A stretch of DNA of 6,261 nucleotides from Candidatus Aenigmatarchaeota archaeon (GTDB taxonomy: Archaea; Aenigmatarchaeota; Aenigmatarchaeia; CG10238-14): NCBI GenBank assembly GCA_026397455.1, contig JAPLUX010000108.1, forward strand, positions 1 to 6,261. The letters run 5' to 3'. Below, piece after piece: positions 1 through 5,726 of the stretch. A program made the translations under genes and the position numbers. Below the pieces are notes generated by a model, which searched no databases, was not told where the DNA came from, and worked only from the letters and a program-made list of their open reading frames with translations. Numbering within the stretch: the first letter of the stretch is position 1; each line of letters begins with the position of its first letter.

Positions 1-105
1 ACCTTAATATGACGTGATGCTAATAAATATTATTTCGACGTTATTTCACAAAATTTTTACACAATATTTGCTCGTACTATATCTTACAAAAGGTTATACT
101 TCCCT

Positions 106-124
106 GGTGTTACCCGGTAAAACC
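106..124. repeat. Imperfect inverted repeat, centre at 115
   Basis: The sequence reads GGTnTTACC-C-GGTAAnACC, a 19-base palindrome with one mismatched pair. As RNA it could form a stem of about eight pairs (one mismatch) around a three-base loop. It is flanked by two copies of TATACTT (95-101 and 125-131). It lies downstream of the glycosyltransferase stop, beyond the T-run on that strand. It could be an operator for a neighbouring gene outside the window or part of a termination region. The sequence does not decide which. Confidence 0.35.
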
Positions 125-141
125 TATACTTTCTATACAAT

Positions 142-149
142 AAAAAAAA
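142..149 (-). terminator. Oligo-T terminator after the polysaccharide operon
   Basis: Eight consecutive T residues on the minus strand begin eight bases after the stop codon of the glycosyltransferase (stop at 157-159). Archaeal RNA polymerase terminates at U-runs without needing a hairpin, so this is a reasonable end for the minus-strand transcript. No stable hairpin precedes the run, and the surrounding DNA is AT-rich, so chance is possible. Confidence 0.4.
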
Positions 150-156
150 TTGGTAA

Positions 157-1425
157 TTAAGGTGAATTCTTATTTAAAATAAGTTTATCAATTTTTCCCC
201 CAATTTTTTTATTAATTTTTTCTAAATCATATAATTTAGAAGTCTCTTTAGCATTTTTTGACATTAGTTCATATAATTTCTTATCGTCATGAAGTTTTAA
301 GACCGCATTTTTAAATTCCATCACGTTTAATTCGATAATAAATCCATTAACTCCATCAGTTATAAAGTCAGTATGCGATGGGATTCTATTAGCAATAATT
401 GGCTTTCCCATCGCAAAATATTCGTACATTTTTTGAGGTGGACACATACAATAAGTTTCATTAATTTCTAAAAAAGTTAGACAAACATCTGCTTTTACTA
501 AGTAAGAAGGAATGAATGCGTGATCAATCCGACCCATTACGATAACATTATCGGAAAGATTCATTTCTTGTAATTTCATGTTGATTTTTTTTATATACTC
601 TTTATCAGCTCCAATAATCACTAAAAAAACATCGCTAGCAATTTTAATGATTTCTTTTGTACCTGATAACATTAATTCTAATCCTCTTATTTCATGTACC
701 CATCCTGTGTACATCATGACAAATTTGTTATTGGGGATGATGGTCATCATATTATTTGAGGTTTGATTAGTCTCGGAAAAAATTTTTAAATTCGCACCAT
801 TGGGTAGATATTCCATCCTATTTTTATCTACACCTTTTTTCGCATAAAAATCAATTAATTGATGAGAAAGAACAAAACTATAATCTGCTTTTTTAATACC
901 TTCTATAATAAGAAATGTATAAATATTATGGATATTAAGTAAAATTATGTTTTTAATAGATTTATCTTTATATTTTTCGGAAGCCATTAAAATTTCATGA
1001 GTTTGATGAATATGACAAAGGAAGGGTTTTTTGAAATTAAAAAAAGCGATTGGTGCTTCAGCAAAGCTAAGAAACAGTAAGTCATATTTTAGAAAGAATA
1101 ATCTGATACCGCAAATCAACCAAAATAGATATATTGAAATGATTGGTAACCCAACATAAGGAACATAGATGATTTTTCCGTTTATTTTATCCTTCAATAA
1201 CGATGCATGATTCGTCAAAACAATTAAATTATAATGTGTACTTATCCACTGATATCTACTGATCCTAGCTGCGTTTCCTACCGTATCTGCATTAAGCGCA
1301 AAGAACACCGTTACGATTGTCTTTTTATCATTATGCAGTAACTTGATTTGTTTGAATTTCAACCTTTCTTTCATTTCGGTCATCAGGCCATTAGTCTCTT
1401 TAAAAAATTTATGATATTTGAACAT
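157..1425 (-). CDS. GT4-like glycosyltransferase (GT-B fold)
   Basis: This 422-residue protein probably transfers a sugar from a nucleotide donor to a growing lipid-linked or surface glycan on the cytoplasmic face of the membrane. Its length is normal for family GT4. After a basic N-terminus, the Rossmann-like N-domain begins near residue 36 and contains a hydrophobic stretch at about 94-112 that may contact the membrane. The C-domain carries GT4 hallmarks: YLPNGAN (206-212), YTGW (239-242), MGRI (297-300) followed by the IPSYLVKADVCLTF segment, PPQKMYEYFAMGKPIIA (329-345) and DGVNGFII (357-364). The first glutamate of the usual E-x7-E motif is not evident; only the second (E335) is. The start is uncertain: Met15 and Met18 are alternatives, and a candidate TATA box at 1441-1449 would fit the internal start better. 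It lies 63 bases after the flippase. It is clearly more AT-rich than the epimerase end of the operon, as is common for variable glycosyltransferases in polysaccharide loci. Donor and acceptor cannot be predicted. Confidence 0.88.
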   Translation of the reverse strand: MFKYHKFFKETNGLMTEMKERLKFKQIKLLHNDKKTIVTVFFALNADTVGNAARISRYQWISTHYNLIVLTNHASLLKDKINGKIIYVPYVGLPIISIYLFWLICGIRLFFLKYDLLFLSFAEAPIAFFNFKKPFLCHIHQTHEILMASEKYKDKSIKNIILLNIHNIYTFLIIEGIKKADYSFVLSHQLIDFYAKKGVDKNRMEYLPNGANLKIFSETNQTSNNMMTIIPNNKFVMMYTGWVHEIRGLELMLSGTKEIIKIASDVFLVIIGADKEYIKKINMKLQEMNLSDNVIVMGRIDHAFIPSYLVKADVCLTFLEINETYCMCPPQKMYEYFAMGKPIIANRIPSHTDFITDGVNGFIIELNVMEFKNAVLKLHDDKKLYELMSKNAKETSKLYDLEKINKKIGGKIDKLILNKNSP

Positions 1426-1440
1426 TCATAAGAAACCTAG

Positions 1441-1449
1441 TATAAATAA
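1441..1449 (-). promoter_or_regulatory. Possible TATA box for the glycosyltransferase
   Basis: The minus strand reads TTATTTATA, preceded by the purine-rich GAAAAG that could act as a BRE. It lies in the 63-base gap between flippase and glycosyltransferase. A start of transcription about 26 bases downstream would fall just inside the annotated ATG at 1425. It therefore fits only if translation starts at Met15 (1383) or Met18 (1374), or if the spacing is unusually short. It may be chance in AT-rich DNA. Confidence 0.25.
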
Positions 1450-1488
1450 CTTTTCAAAAATATGAAGGAAGCAGAAGTTATTGTAAAA

Positions 1489-2928
1489 TCAATTTTTATT
1501 TTTCTCGTATCGAATCAGCCGTTTAAAAGAATCGATATCCTCCTTTGAAAAACCTTTCAACAAAATGAAAATACCGAAATAAATGAAAATACCAAGAGCT
1601 ATAAGAATAAACAGATTAAGATCATGCAATAAATAAATACATAAGGTCATTCCAATACATGCAGCTAATGGTTTTGCTGCAACTTTGTAGATAGATAATT
1701 TATGGAAATGACGAGATGCTATATAAAAATAGGAGACAAGCAAAAATGTCTCAGCGAGAATAGTTGCAAACGCAGAGCCAACATAACTAAACGAAGGAAT
1801 TAAGATGAGATTTAATACGACATTTATCAATGCAGCAAGTCCCGCAATAATAGCCATATGATTTTGTTTATCTATAGAGACCAGAATAAAGGCTACACAG
1901 CCATATAAAAACAATAATACACTATCCCATGCAAGAATCTGAAGTGCGATTATGGCGTTACTATATTCTTGTCCATAAAAAACAAGAATTATTTTATCTG
2001 CAAGTAAAAACATTCCCATGGATAAGGGCAAACCGAGTAATAATAAATATTTAAATGCTTTTTCATAGACGACTTTTAATAAATCTATTGAAGATACAGA
2101 ATAATACGACATCAACGGAAGAAGTGCATTCATAAACAAATGGGGTATTGGTTTAAATCCCATTACTAGACTATATGCAGCGTTATACCAACCAACAACT
2201 GCATCCCCTTTCATAACTGAAAGTAAAATGGTATCAGTTCGTACATAAATAATTGCAAAGATTGATAACATTCCCAACGGCAACGCAGTTTTTATCGTGC
2301 TCTTTAAAAATTTTATTTCTAGTTTGGATTTCTCTTTGACAAACTTTTTTTGACAGAAATAAAAACTAATAAAAATTTCGAAAACGCTTGAAAAAATAAA
2401 AGCAAATGCAACTTCTATCAATCCAAATCCTAACAAAAGAACTAACAATCCTAATAAGACGCGTATGGTGTTTGAAACTATGGTGATCCCTGCCTCATAT
2501 TCCATACGCTCAAAGGCTCGAAACGTGATCTTAAAAACAGCAGATAAGGCGGTTACAATAGTGTAGATACCGAAGAGATAGACCGCATTTTTTGTATCGA
2601 GTGGATATCCCATTAAATTAATTGTTATGACGATAAATATAAAGATGAAAAGGGACGACAATGCACGAAAACCAAGAATATTGTACAAATACCGACTTGC
2701 ATGAGATTTATTTCTCGCGACATCTCTGATTAGTAGAGTATCATACCCTAGATCTAAAAAAATACCATAGAAAGCGACGAAAGCGAGAGCAAATGAATAT
2801 TTACCAAACTCCACATCACCTAATTTACGAGCAAGAAAGATAGAAAAAATGATCGAAGTTATCGACACAACTATTTGTGCGATAAACAATGAAGAAGTGT
2901 TTTTTACAATTCTCTGTATGACATTCAT
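1489..2928 (-). CDS. Polysaccharide/oligosaccharide flippase, Wzx/PST type
   Basis: This 479-residue integral membrane protein belongs to the MOP superfamily of lipid-linked oligosaccharide flippases and should translocate the assembled glycan across the cytoplasmic membrane. It is hydrophobic throughout, with about 12-14 membrane segments. Family-typical pieces are LGDVEFGKYSFALAF (36-50), DLGYDTLLIRDVARN (59-73), YVRTDTILLS (228-237), WYNAAY (247-252) and the C-terminal LNLILIPSFSYVGSAFAT region (about 372-389). An ATG further upstream (3012) would overlap the dehydrogenase by 68 bases and add 28 polar residues absent from the family. The ATG at 2928 instead leaves a 16-base gap, has GATGG seven bases upstream, and gives the usual start MNVIQRIVKNTSS. 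It sits between the sugar-precursor genes and a glycosyltransferase, which supports export of the locus product. The substrate is unknown. Confidence 0.92.
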   Translation of the reverse strand: MNVIQRIVKNTSSLFIAQIVVSITSIIFSIFLARKLGDVEFGKYSFALAFVAFYGIFLDLGYDTLLIRDVARNKSHASRYLYNILGFRALSSLFIFIFIVITINLMGYPLDTKNAVYLFGIYTIVTALSAVFKITFRAFERMEYEAGITIVSNTIRVLLGLLVLLLGFGLIEVAFAFIFSSVFEIFISFYFCQKKFVKEKSKLEIKFLKSTIKTALPLGMLSIFAIIYVRTDTILLSVMKGDAVVGWYNAAYSLVMGFKPIPHLFMNALLPLMSYYSVSSIDLLKVVYEKAFKYLLLLGLPLSMGMFLLADKIILVFYGQEYSNAIIALQILAWDSVLLFLYGCVAFILVSIDKQNHMAIIAGLAALINVVLNLILIPSFSYVGSAFATILAETFLLVSYFYIASRHFHKLSIYKVAAKPLAACIGMTLCIYLLHDLNLFILIALGIFIYFGIFILLKGFSKEDIDSFKRLIRYEKNKN

Positions 2929-2935
2929 TTTATAA

Positions 2936-2940
2936 CCATC
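2936..2940 (-). promoter_or_regulatory. Weak ribosome binding site choosing the flippase start
   Basis: GATGG on the minus strand lies seven bases before the ATG at 2928. It lies between the dehydrogenase stop (2945-2947) and that ATG. The match to the archaeal anti-Shine-Dalgarno is partial, but the spacing is good. It supports the shorter flippase reading frame over the overlapping upstream ATG. Confidence 0.4.
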
Positions 2941-2944
2941 AAAA

Positions 2945-4195
2945 TTAGAGTGTCTTATAATAGAATCCTTTCTTATTTGCTTCTTCGCGATTAAACATTC
3001 TTCGTACATCAATTAAAACAGATTTCTCTTTCATAAATTTATTAATACTATCAAGTGTCATTTGTTTAAATTGGTCATGAGCCACAGTAAAAATCACACA
3101 ATCAAATTTTCCTTTTAGATTATCCATGGCGTTTACACCAAAATTTTTTATTTCCTCCTTGTTAAGTAACGGATCAAAACCATAAACATCGCAGGAAAAT
3201 TCCTTTAATTCTTTAACTATTTCTTTTACTGGAGATTCTCGGGTATCTGGTACATTCTCTTTATATGTTAACCCCATGATTAATACCTTAGAATCTCGTA
3301 TCACCTCCCCCATCTGATTGATTCCTTTTATCGCTATTTCAGCCACTTGTTTTGCCATAGAATCATTCACGGAACGTCCAGCGAGTATTACCTTAGGGTG
3401 ATACCCAAGTTCCTTGGCTTTATATACTAGATAATATGGATCAACAGGAATGCAATGCCCACCAACAAGACCTGGAGAGAACCTTAAAAAATTCCATTTC
3501 GTTGAAGCAGCATCCAACACCTCTTTGGTATCTAATCCCATTTTACTGAAAATAATTGATAATTCATTCATCAAGGCGATATTCAAGTCCCTCTGAATAT
3601 TCTCAATGACTTTGGCGGCTTCTGCTGTTTTAATATTTTTTGCGACATACACTGTTGTTATCAGACCGTACAACGTCGCAAGTATTTTGGTTGTCTCTGT
3701 ATCCATTCCAGAAACAATCTTTACTATTTTATCAATCGAATGACGTGCATCACCTGGATTTACTCGCTCTGGAGAATATCCAATTTTAAAATCTTTAATA
3801 ATCTTCATGCCAGAAACTCGTTCTAAAATCGGACCAACAATCTCCTCAGTTACTCCTGGATAGACTGTTGATTCCAAAACCACTATCGCACCTTTCTTGA
3901 GATTCCGTCCAACACCCTCTGAGGCGGAAATTACAGGTTGTAAATCAGGTTCTTTTGACTTTGTTACTGGTGTAGGAACTGCAATAATAACAACATCTGC
4001 CTTTTTTATTTTTAATGGATCAGCAGTCAATTCCAAGTCTGGATATTCCTTCTTCAAGCGTTCTACTTTTTTTTTATTGATATCATATCCTATAACTCGA
4101 ACATGTCTTGAAAATGCTTCCACTAACGGCATTCCAACATAACCTAAACCAACAACACATACAATTTTCTTTTTTACATTAGCTTTTGATACCAT
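2945..4195 (-). CDS. UDP-N-acetylhexosamine 6-dehydrogenase (WbpO/TviB-like)
   Basis: This 416-residue cytosolic enzyme of the UDP-glucose/GDP-mannose dehydrogenase family oxidises C6 of a UDP-sugar to the uronic acid with two NAD+. The N-terminal Rossmann fold carries GLGYVG (16-21) and the acidic ribose-binding D38. PTP (74-76) and ESTVYPG (108-114) follow. The helix AAKVIENIQRDLNIALMNE (193-211) is typical of the N-acetylated-sugar (WbpO, TviB) branch rather than classic UDP-glucose dehydrogenases. The catalytic cysteine is C248 in GGHCIP, followed by VDPYYL. The C-terminal domain contains GLTYKENVPDTRESP (308-322). Length is normal. The start overlaps the end of the epimerase gene by 22 bases and is preceded by AAGGAG eight bases upstream (4204-4209), so coupled translation is likely. 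With the epimerase it should make UDP-GlcNAcA/UDP-GalNAcA. The exact substrate (UDP-GlcNAc or UDP-GalNAc) cannot be read from sequence. Confidence 0.93.
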   Translation of the reverse strand: MVSKANVKKKIVCVVGLGYVGMPLVEAFSRHVRVIGYDINKKKVERLKKEYPDLELTADPLKIKKADVVIIAVPTPVTKSKEPDLQPVISASEGVGRNLKKGAIVVLESTVYPGVTEEIVGPILERVSGMKIIKDFKIGYSPERVNPGDARHSIDKIVKIVSGMDTETTKILATLYGLITTVYVAKNIKTAEAAKVIENIQRDLNIALMNELSIIFSKMGLDTKEVLDAASTKWNFLRFSPGLVGGHCIPVDPYYLVYKAKELGYHPKVILAGRSVNDSMAKQVAEIAIKGINQMGEVIRDSKVLIMGLTYKENVPDTRESPVKEIVKELKEFSCDVYGFDPLLNKEEIKNFGVNAMDNLKGKFDCVIFTVAHDQFKQMTLDSINKFMKEKSVLIDVRRMFNREEANKKGFYYKTL

Positions 4196-5127
4196 TCTAT
4201 CGTCTCCTTCAATCCATTCTTAATATCGTATTTTGGAGTATATCCAAAAGCGTTTTTTGCCTTGGAACTATCAGCAAGAGAATGCATAATATCACCTGGT
4301 CGAGCAGCCTTATAAACAATATCTATTTTTTTATTACAGAGCTTCATTACTGTGTTTGCTAGTTCATTAATGGAAATTCGTTTTCCACCTGCTGCATTAA
4401 AAACACCGGTAGCGTTACTTTCAACCGCACGAAGATTTGCCTGCACAACATCATCAATAAATGTAAAATCTCTTGTCTGCTCACCATCCCCATATACAAC
4501 AGGAGATTTTTCATCAAGGATATTACGGATAAATAGGGGGACAACCGCAGCATATTCACTTAAAGGATCCTGTCGTGGACCATAGACGTTAAAATAGCGT
4601 AGAGCGACAACCGGTAGATGAAACACATCAGAAAAAACCTGACAATAATATTCACAAGCGAGTTTGCTTACTGCATACGGTGAAAGTGGATTCGGACACA
4701 TCGATTCATTCTTTGGTAATGTTGGGGTATCCCCATACACGCTACTAGAAGAAGCGTAAACAATTTTTCGTACGCCTGATTCTTTCGCTGCAACTAATAC
4801 ATTGAGTGTGCCGTTGATATTCACAGAGTTTGTCAGAAGCGGGTCTTTTATGCTCCGCGGAACGCTCGGTAAGGCCGCTTCATGAAAAACATATTCAATA
4901 TCCTTTAAAGTATCCTTAAGAAGATCAAAATCTGTGATACTTCCTTTAATAAATTCGATATTTTTTTCATCGAGTAAATCCTGAATGTTCTCCAAATGGC
5001 CGGTTGAGAGGTCGTCAATCACGACAACATGATTCTTAGCATTTACTAGACTTCTAACTAGATTAGAACCAATGAAGCCAGCGCCGCCAGTTACGACGAT
5101 CTTTTTTTCTTTCATGTTTTGTCCCAT
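4174..5127 (-). CDS. UDP-GlcNAc(A) C4-epimerase, WbpP/TviC-like SDR
   Basis: This 317-residue extended short-chain dehydrogenase interconverts gluco and galacto UDP-sugars through a transient 4-keto intermediate with tightly bound NAD+. Visible motifs are TGGAGFIG (13-20), the acidic D38-D39 that binds adenosine ribose, the SSSSVYGD serine region (126-133), catalytic Y151xxxK155, LRYFNVYGPRQDP (176-188) and RPGDIMHSLADSSKA (276-290). The SVPRSIKDP stretch (88-96) and the overall pattern resemble Pseudomonas WbpP and Salmonella TviC. At the position of E. coli GalE Tyr299 (WbpP Ser306) I align S283, a small residue, which would allow N-acetylated substrates; this alignment is by eye. It is first in the operon, with a TATA box and palindrome upstream. 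The family-typical start MKEKKIVVTGG (ATG at 5115) is a good alternative to 5127, since neither has a strong Shine-Dalgarno. Confidence 0.92.
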   Translation of the reverse strand: MGQNMKEKKIVVTGGAGFIGSNLVRSLVNAKNHVVVIDDLSTGHLENIQDLLDEKNIEFIKGSITDFDLLKDTLKDIEYVFHEAALPSVPRSIKDPLLTNSVNINGTLNVLVAAKESGVRKIVYASSSSVYGDTPTLPKNESMCPNPLSPYAVSKLACEYYCQVFSDVFHLPVVALRYFNVYGPRQDPLSEYAAVVPLFIRNILDEKSPVVYGDGEQTRDFTFIDDVVQANLRAVESNATGVFNAAGGKRISINELANTVMKLCNKKIDIVYKAARPGDIMHSLADSSKAKNAFGYTPKYDIKNGLKETIEWYQKLM

Positions 5128-5148
5128 ATCCTAGGTCAATCAAGAACG

Positions 5149-5158
5149 AACACGTGTT
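5149..5158. promoter_or_regulatory. Perfect 10-bp palindrome, candidate operator
   Basis: AACACGTGTT is a perfect inverted repeat. Its end overlaps the downstream edge of the minus-strand TATA box, and it sits between that box and the predicted transcription start of the sugar operon. That is where archaeal repressors commonly bind. No regulator gene is present in the window, and a 10-base palindrome can occur by chance. Confidence 0.35.
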
Positions 5159-5172
5159 ATAAAAATCTTCGT
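5157..5172 (-). promoter_or_regulatory. TATA box and BRE for the polysaccharide operon
   Basis: The minus strand reads CGAAGA immediately followed by TTTTTATAA, a good fit to an archaeal purine-rich BRE plus TATA box. Transcription would start about 26 bases downstream of the box centre, near 5135. That leaves a leader of about 8 bases to the ATG at 5127 or about 20 to the ATG at 5115. The box read on the other strand (TTATAAAAA) could also serve the plus-strand gene. Confidence 0.45.
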
Positions 5173-5181
5173 TTTTAAGTC

Positions 5182-5188
5182 TTAATAT
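5182..5188 (+). promoter_or_regulatory. Possible TATA box for the plus-strand membrane gene
   Basis: TTAATAT is a weak TATA-like element. Its predicted start of transcription, about 26 bases downstream, falls at about 5211, close to an ATG at 5209. That ATG is out of frame with the annotated gene, and this bears on a possible frameshift there. The AT content is high, so the match may be accidental. Confidence 0.2.
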
Positions 5189-5267
5189 CATACCCTGAAG
5201 AAATCCAAATGATTTTAAAACACTTTTACATCAATTATCTGAAAAACGCATTAGATTCAAACGGATT

Positions 5268-5528
5268 ATGCTTGGTGTATTGTTCATTCTTATTCTTATT
5301 GTCTTGATGCTCTACTACTATCAAGAATACGATAAAAACGATGTCCACACAAAAAAACACCCACAAATCGTTGAAGATAGTAACAAATATTATGATTCTG
5401 AAATTTCATTCCTCGGACAAGTAGTTCGTATTTATGAAACGAATAGCAGCATTAAAATCTCCATTCAAGAAAAACCATACACCTATCCATTATTAGAAAT
5501 AAGTTCAGGTAACCTGGATCGTACATGA
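5268..5528 (+). CDS. Truncated membrane-anchored protein, possible OB-fold
   Basis: I do not recognise this gene with certainty. The 86-residue product has one hydrophobic segment (residues 2-18), a short charged linker (19-40), then EISFLGQVVRIYETNSSIKI (45-64) and SIQEKPYTYPLLEISSG (65-81). These resemble the first strands of an OB-fold (nucleic-acid-binding-like) domain displayed outside the membrane. The domain ends in mid-fold at about residue 81, after which NLDRT and a stop run into the tail of a minus-strand gene. It is therefore probably the 5' part of a broken gene. The ATG has no clear Shine-Dalgarno, and the frame stays open upstream to 5199, encoding a basic stretch (LSEKRIRFKRI) that would suit the cytoplasmic side of the anchor but has no in-frame ATG. 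It is divergent from the sugar operon. Confidence 0.55.
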   Translation: MLGVLFILILIVLMLYYYQEYDKNDVHTKKHPQIVEDSNKYYDSEISFLGQVVRIYETNSSIKISIQEKPYTYPLLEISSGNLDRT

Positions 5529-5714
5529 TACATTGACGGTAAGCGTTTGATTAGTGGATACGATCTGATTCAAAGGAATAATTTGCACTATCTTTGTTTC
5601 ATAGGCTTGAGTCGGAATTGCTGCAGATTCAATAAATAACGCAAGAACAAGAAGAATACCTATTATAGAAGCAAATTTTCCTTTTATTAATGTGGCCAAG
5701 GCTCTTCTCTGCAC
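5505..5714 (-). CDS. Secreted protein N-terminus, truncated; cohesin-like start
   Basis: The 69-residue product begins at a GTG with an excellent GGTGA Shine-Dalgarno seven bases upstream. An upstream ATG at 5738 would place that signal inside the gene. A Sec signal peptide is clear: basic n-region (MQRRALATLIKGK), hydrophobic core (FASIIGILLVLALFI) and a likely cleavage near PTQA-YE, about residues 35-37. The mature part (IVQIIPLNQIVSTNQTLTVNVSCTI) has the alternating pattern of the first strands of cohesin or related Ig-like beta-sandwich domains, usually about 130-150 residues. It breaks off after about 25 residues with QVT and a stop. It starts 7 bases after the dockerin gene, so the two are one operon, and a cohesin partner for the dockerin is an attractive but unproven reading. 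The loss of the C-terminus coincides with the end of the opposite-strand gene. Confidence 0.6.
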   Translation of the reverse strand: MQRRALATLIKGKFASIIGILLVLALFIESAAIPTQAYETKIVQIIPLNQIVSTNQTLTVNVSCTIQVT

Positions 5715-5721
5715 TTTATAT

Positions 5722-5726
5722 TCACC
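5722..5726 (-). promoter_or_regulatory. Shine-Dalgarno GGTGA overlapping the dockerin stop
   Basis: On the minus strand the last codons of the dockerin gene read TGG TGA, so the ribosome binding site GGTGA contains the stop codon. It lies seven bases before the GTG start at 5714. This supports coupled termination and reinitiation and decides the start of the downstream gene. Confidence 0.65.

Noticed and set aside
578..766. Plus-strand 62-codon hydrophobic open frame
   Set aside because: It is antisense to the glycosyltransferase. Its hydrophobicity follows from the AT-rich codons of the opposite strand.
2929..3012. An upstream ATG extending the flippase by 28 residues
   Set aside because: It lies deep in the dehydrogenase gene (68-base overlap), adds polar residues not typical of the family, and is less well placed than the ATG at 2928 with GATGG before it.
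3897..4142. Plus-strand open frame of 81 codons
   Set aside because: It lies entirely antisense to the well-supported dehydrogenase and its translation resembles no protein family. It is a shadow frame.
4352..4585. Open frames on both strands inside the epimerase gene
   Set aside because: They fall inside strongly conserved epimerase coding sequence, and their translations show no domain or signal.
5209..5307. Separate 32-codon small protein starting at the ATG at 5209
   Set aside because: It overlaps the membrane gene in another frame and its sequence looks like an out-of-frame reading. The ATG is more interesting as a possible frameshifted start of that gene.
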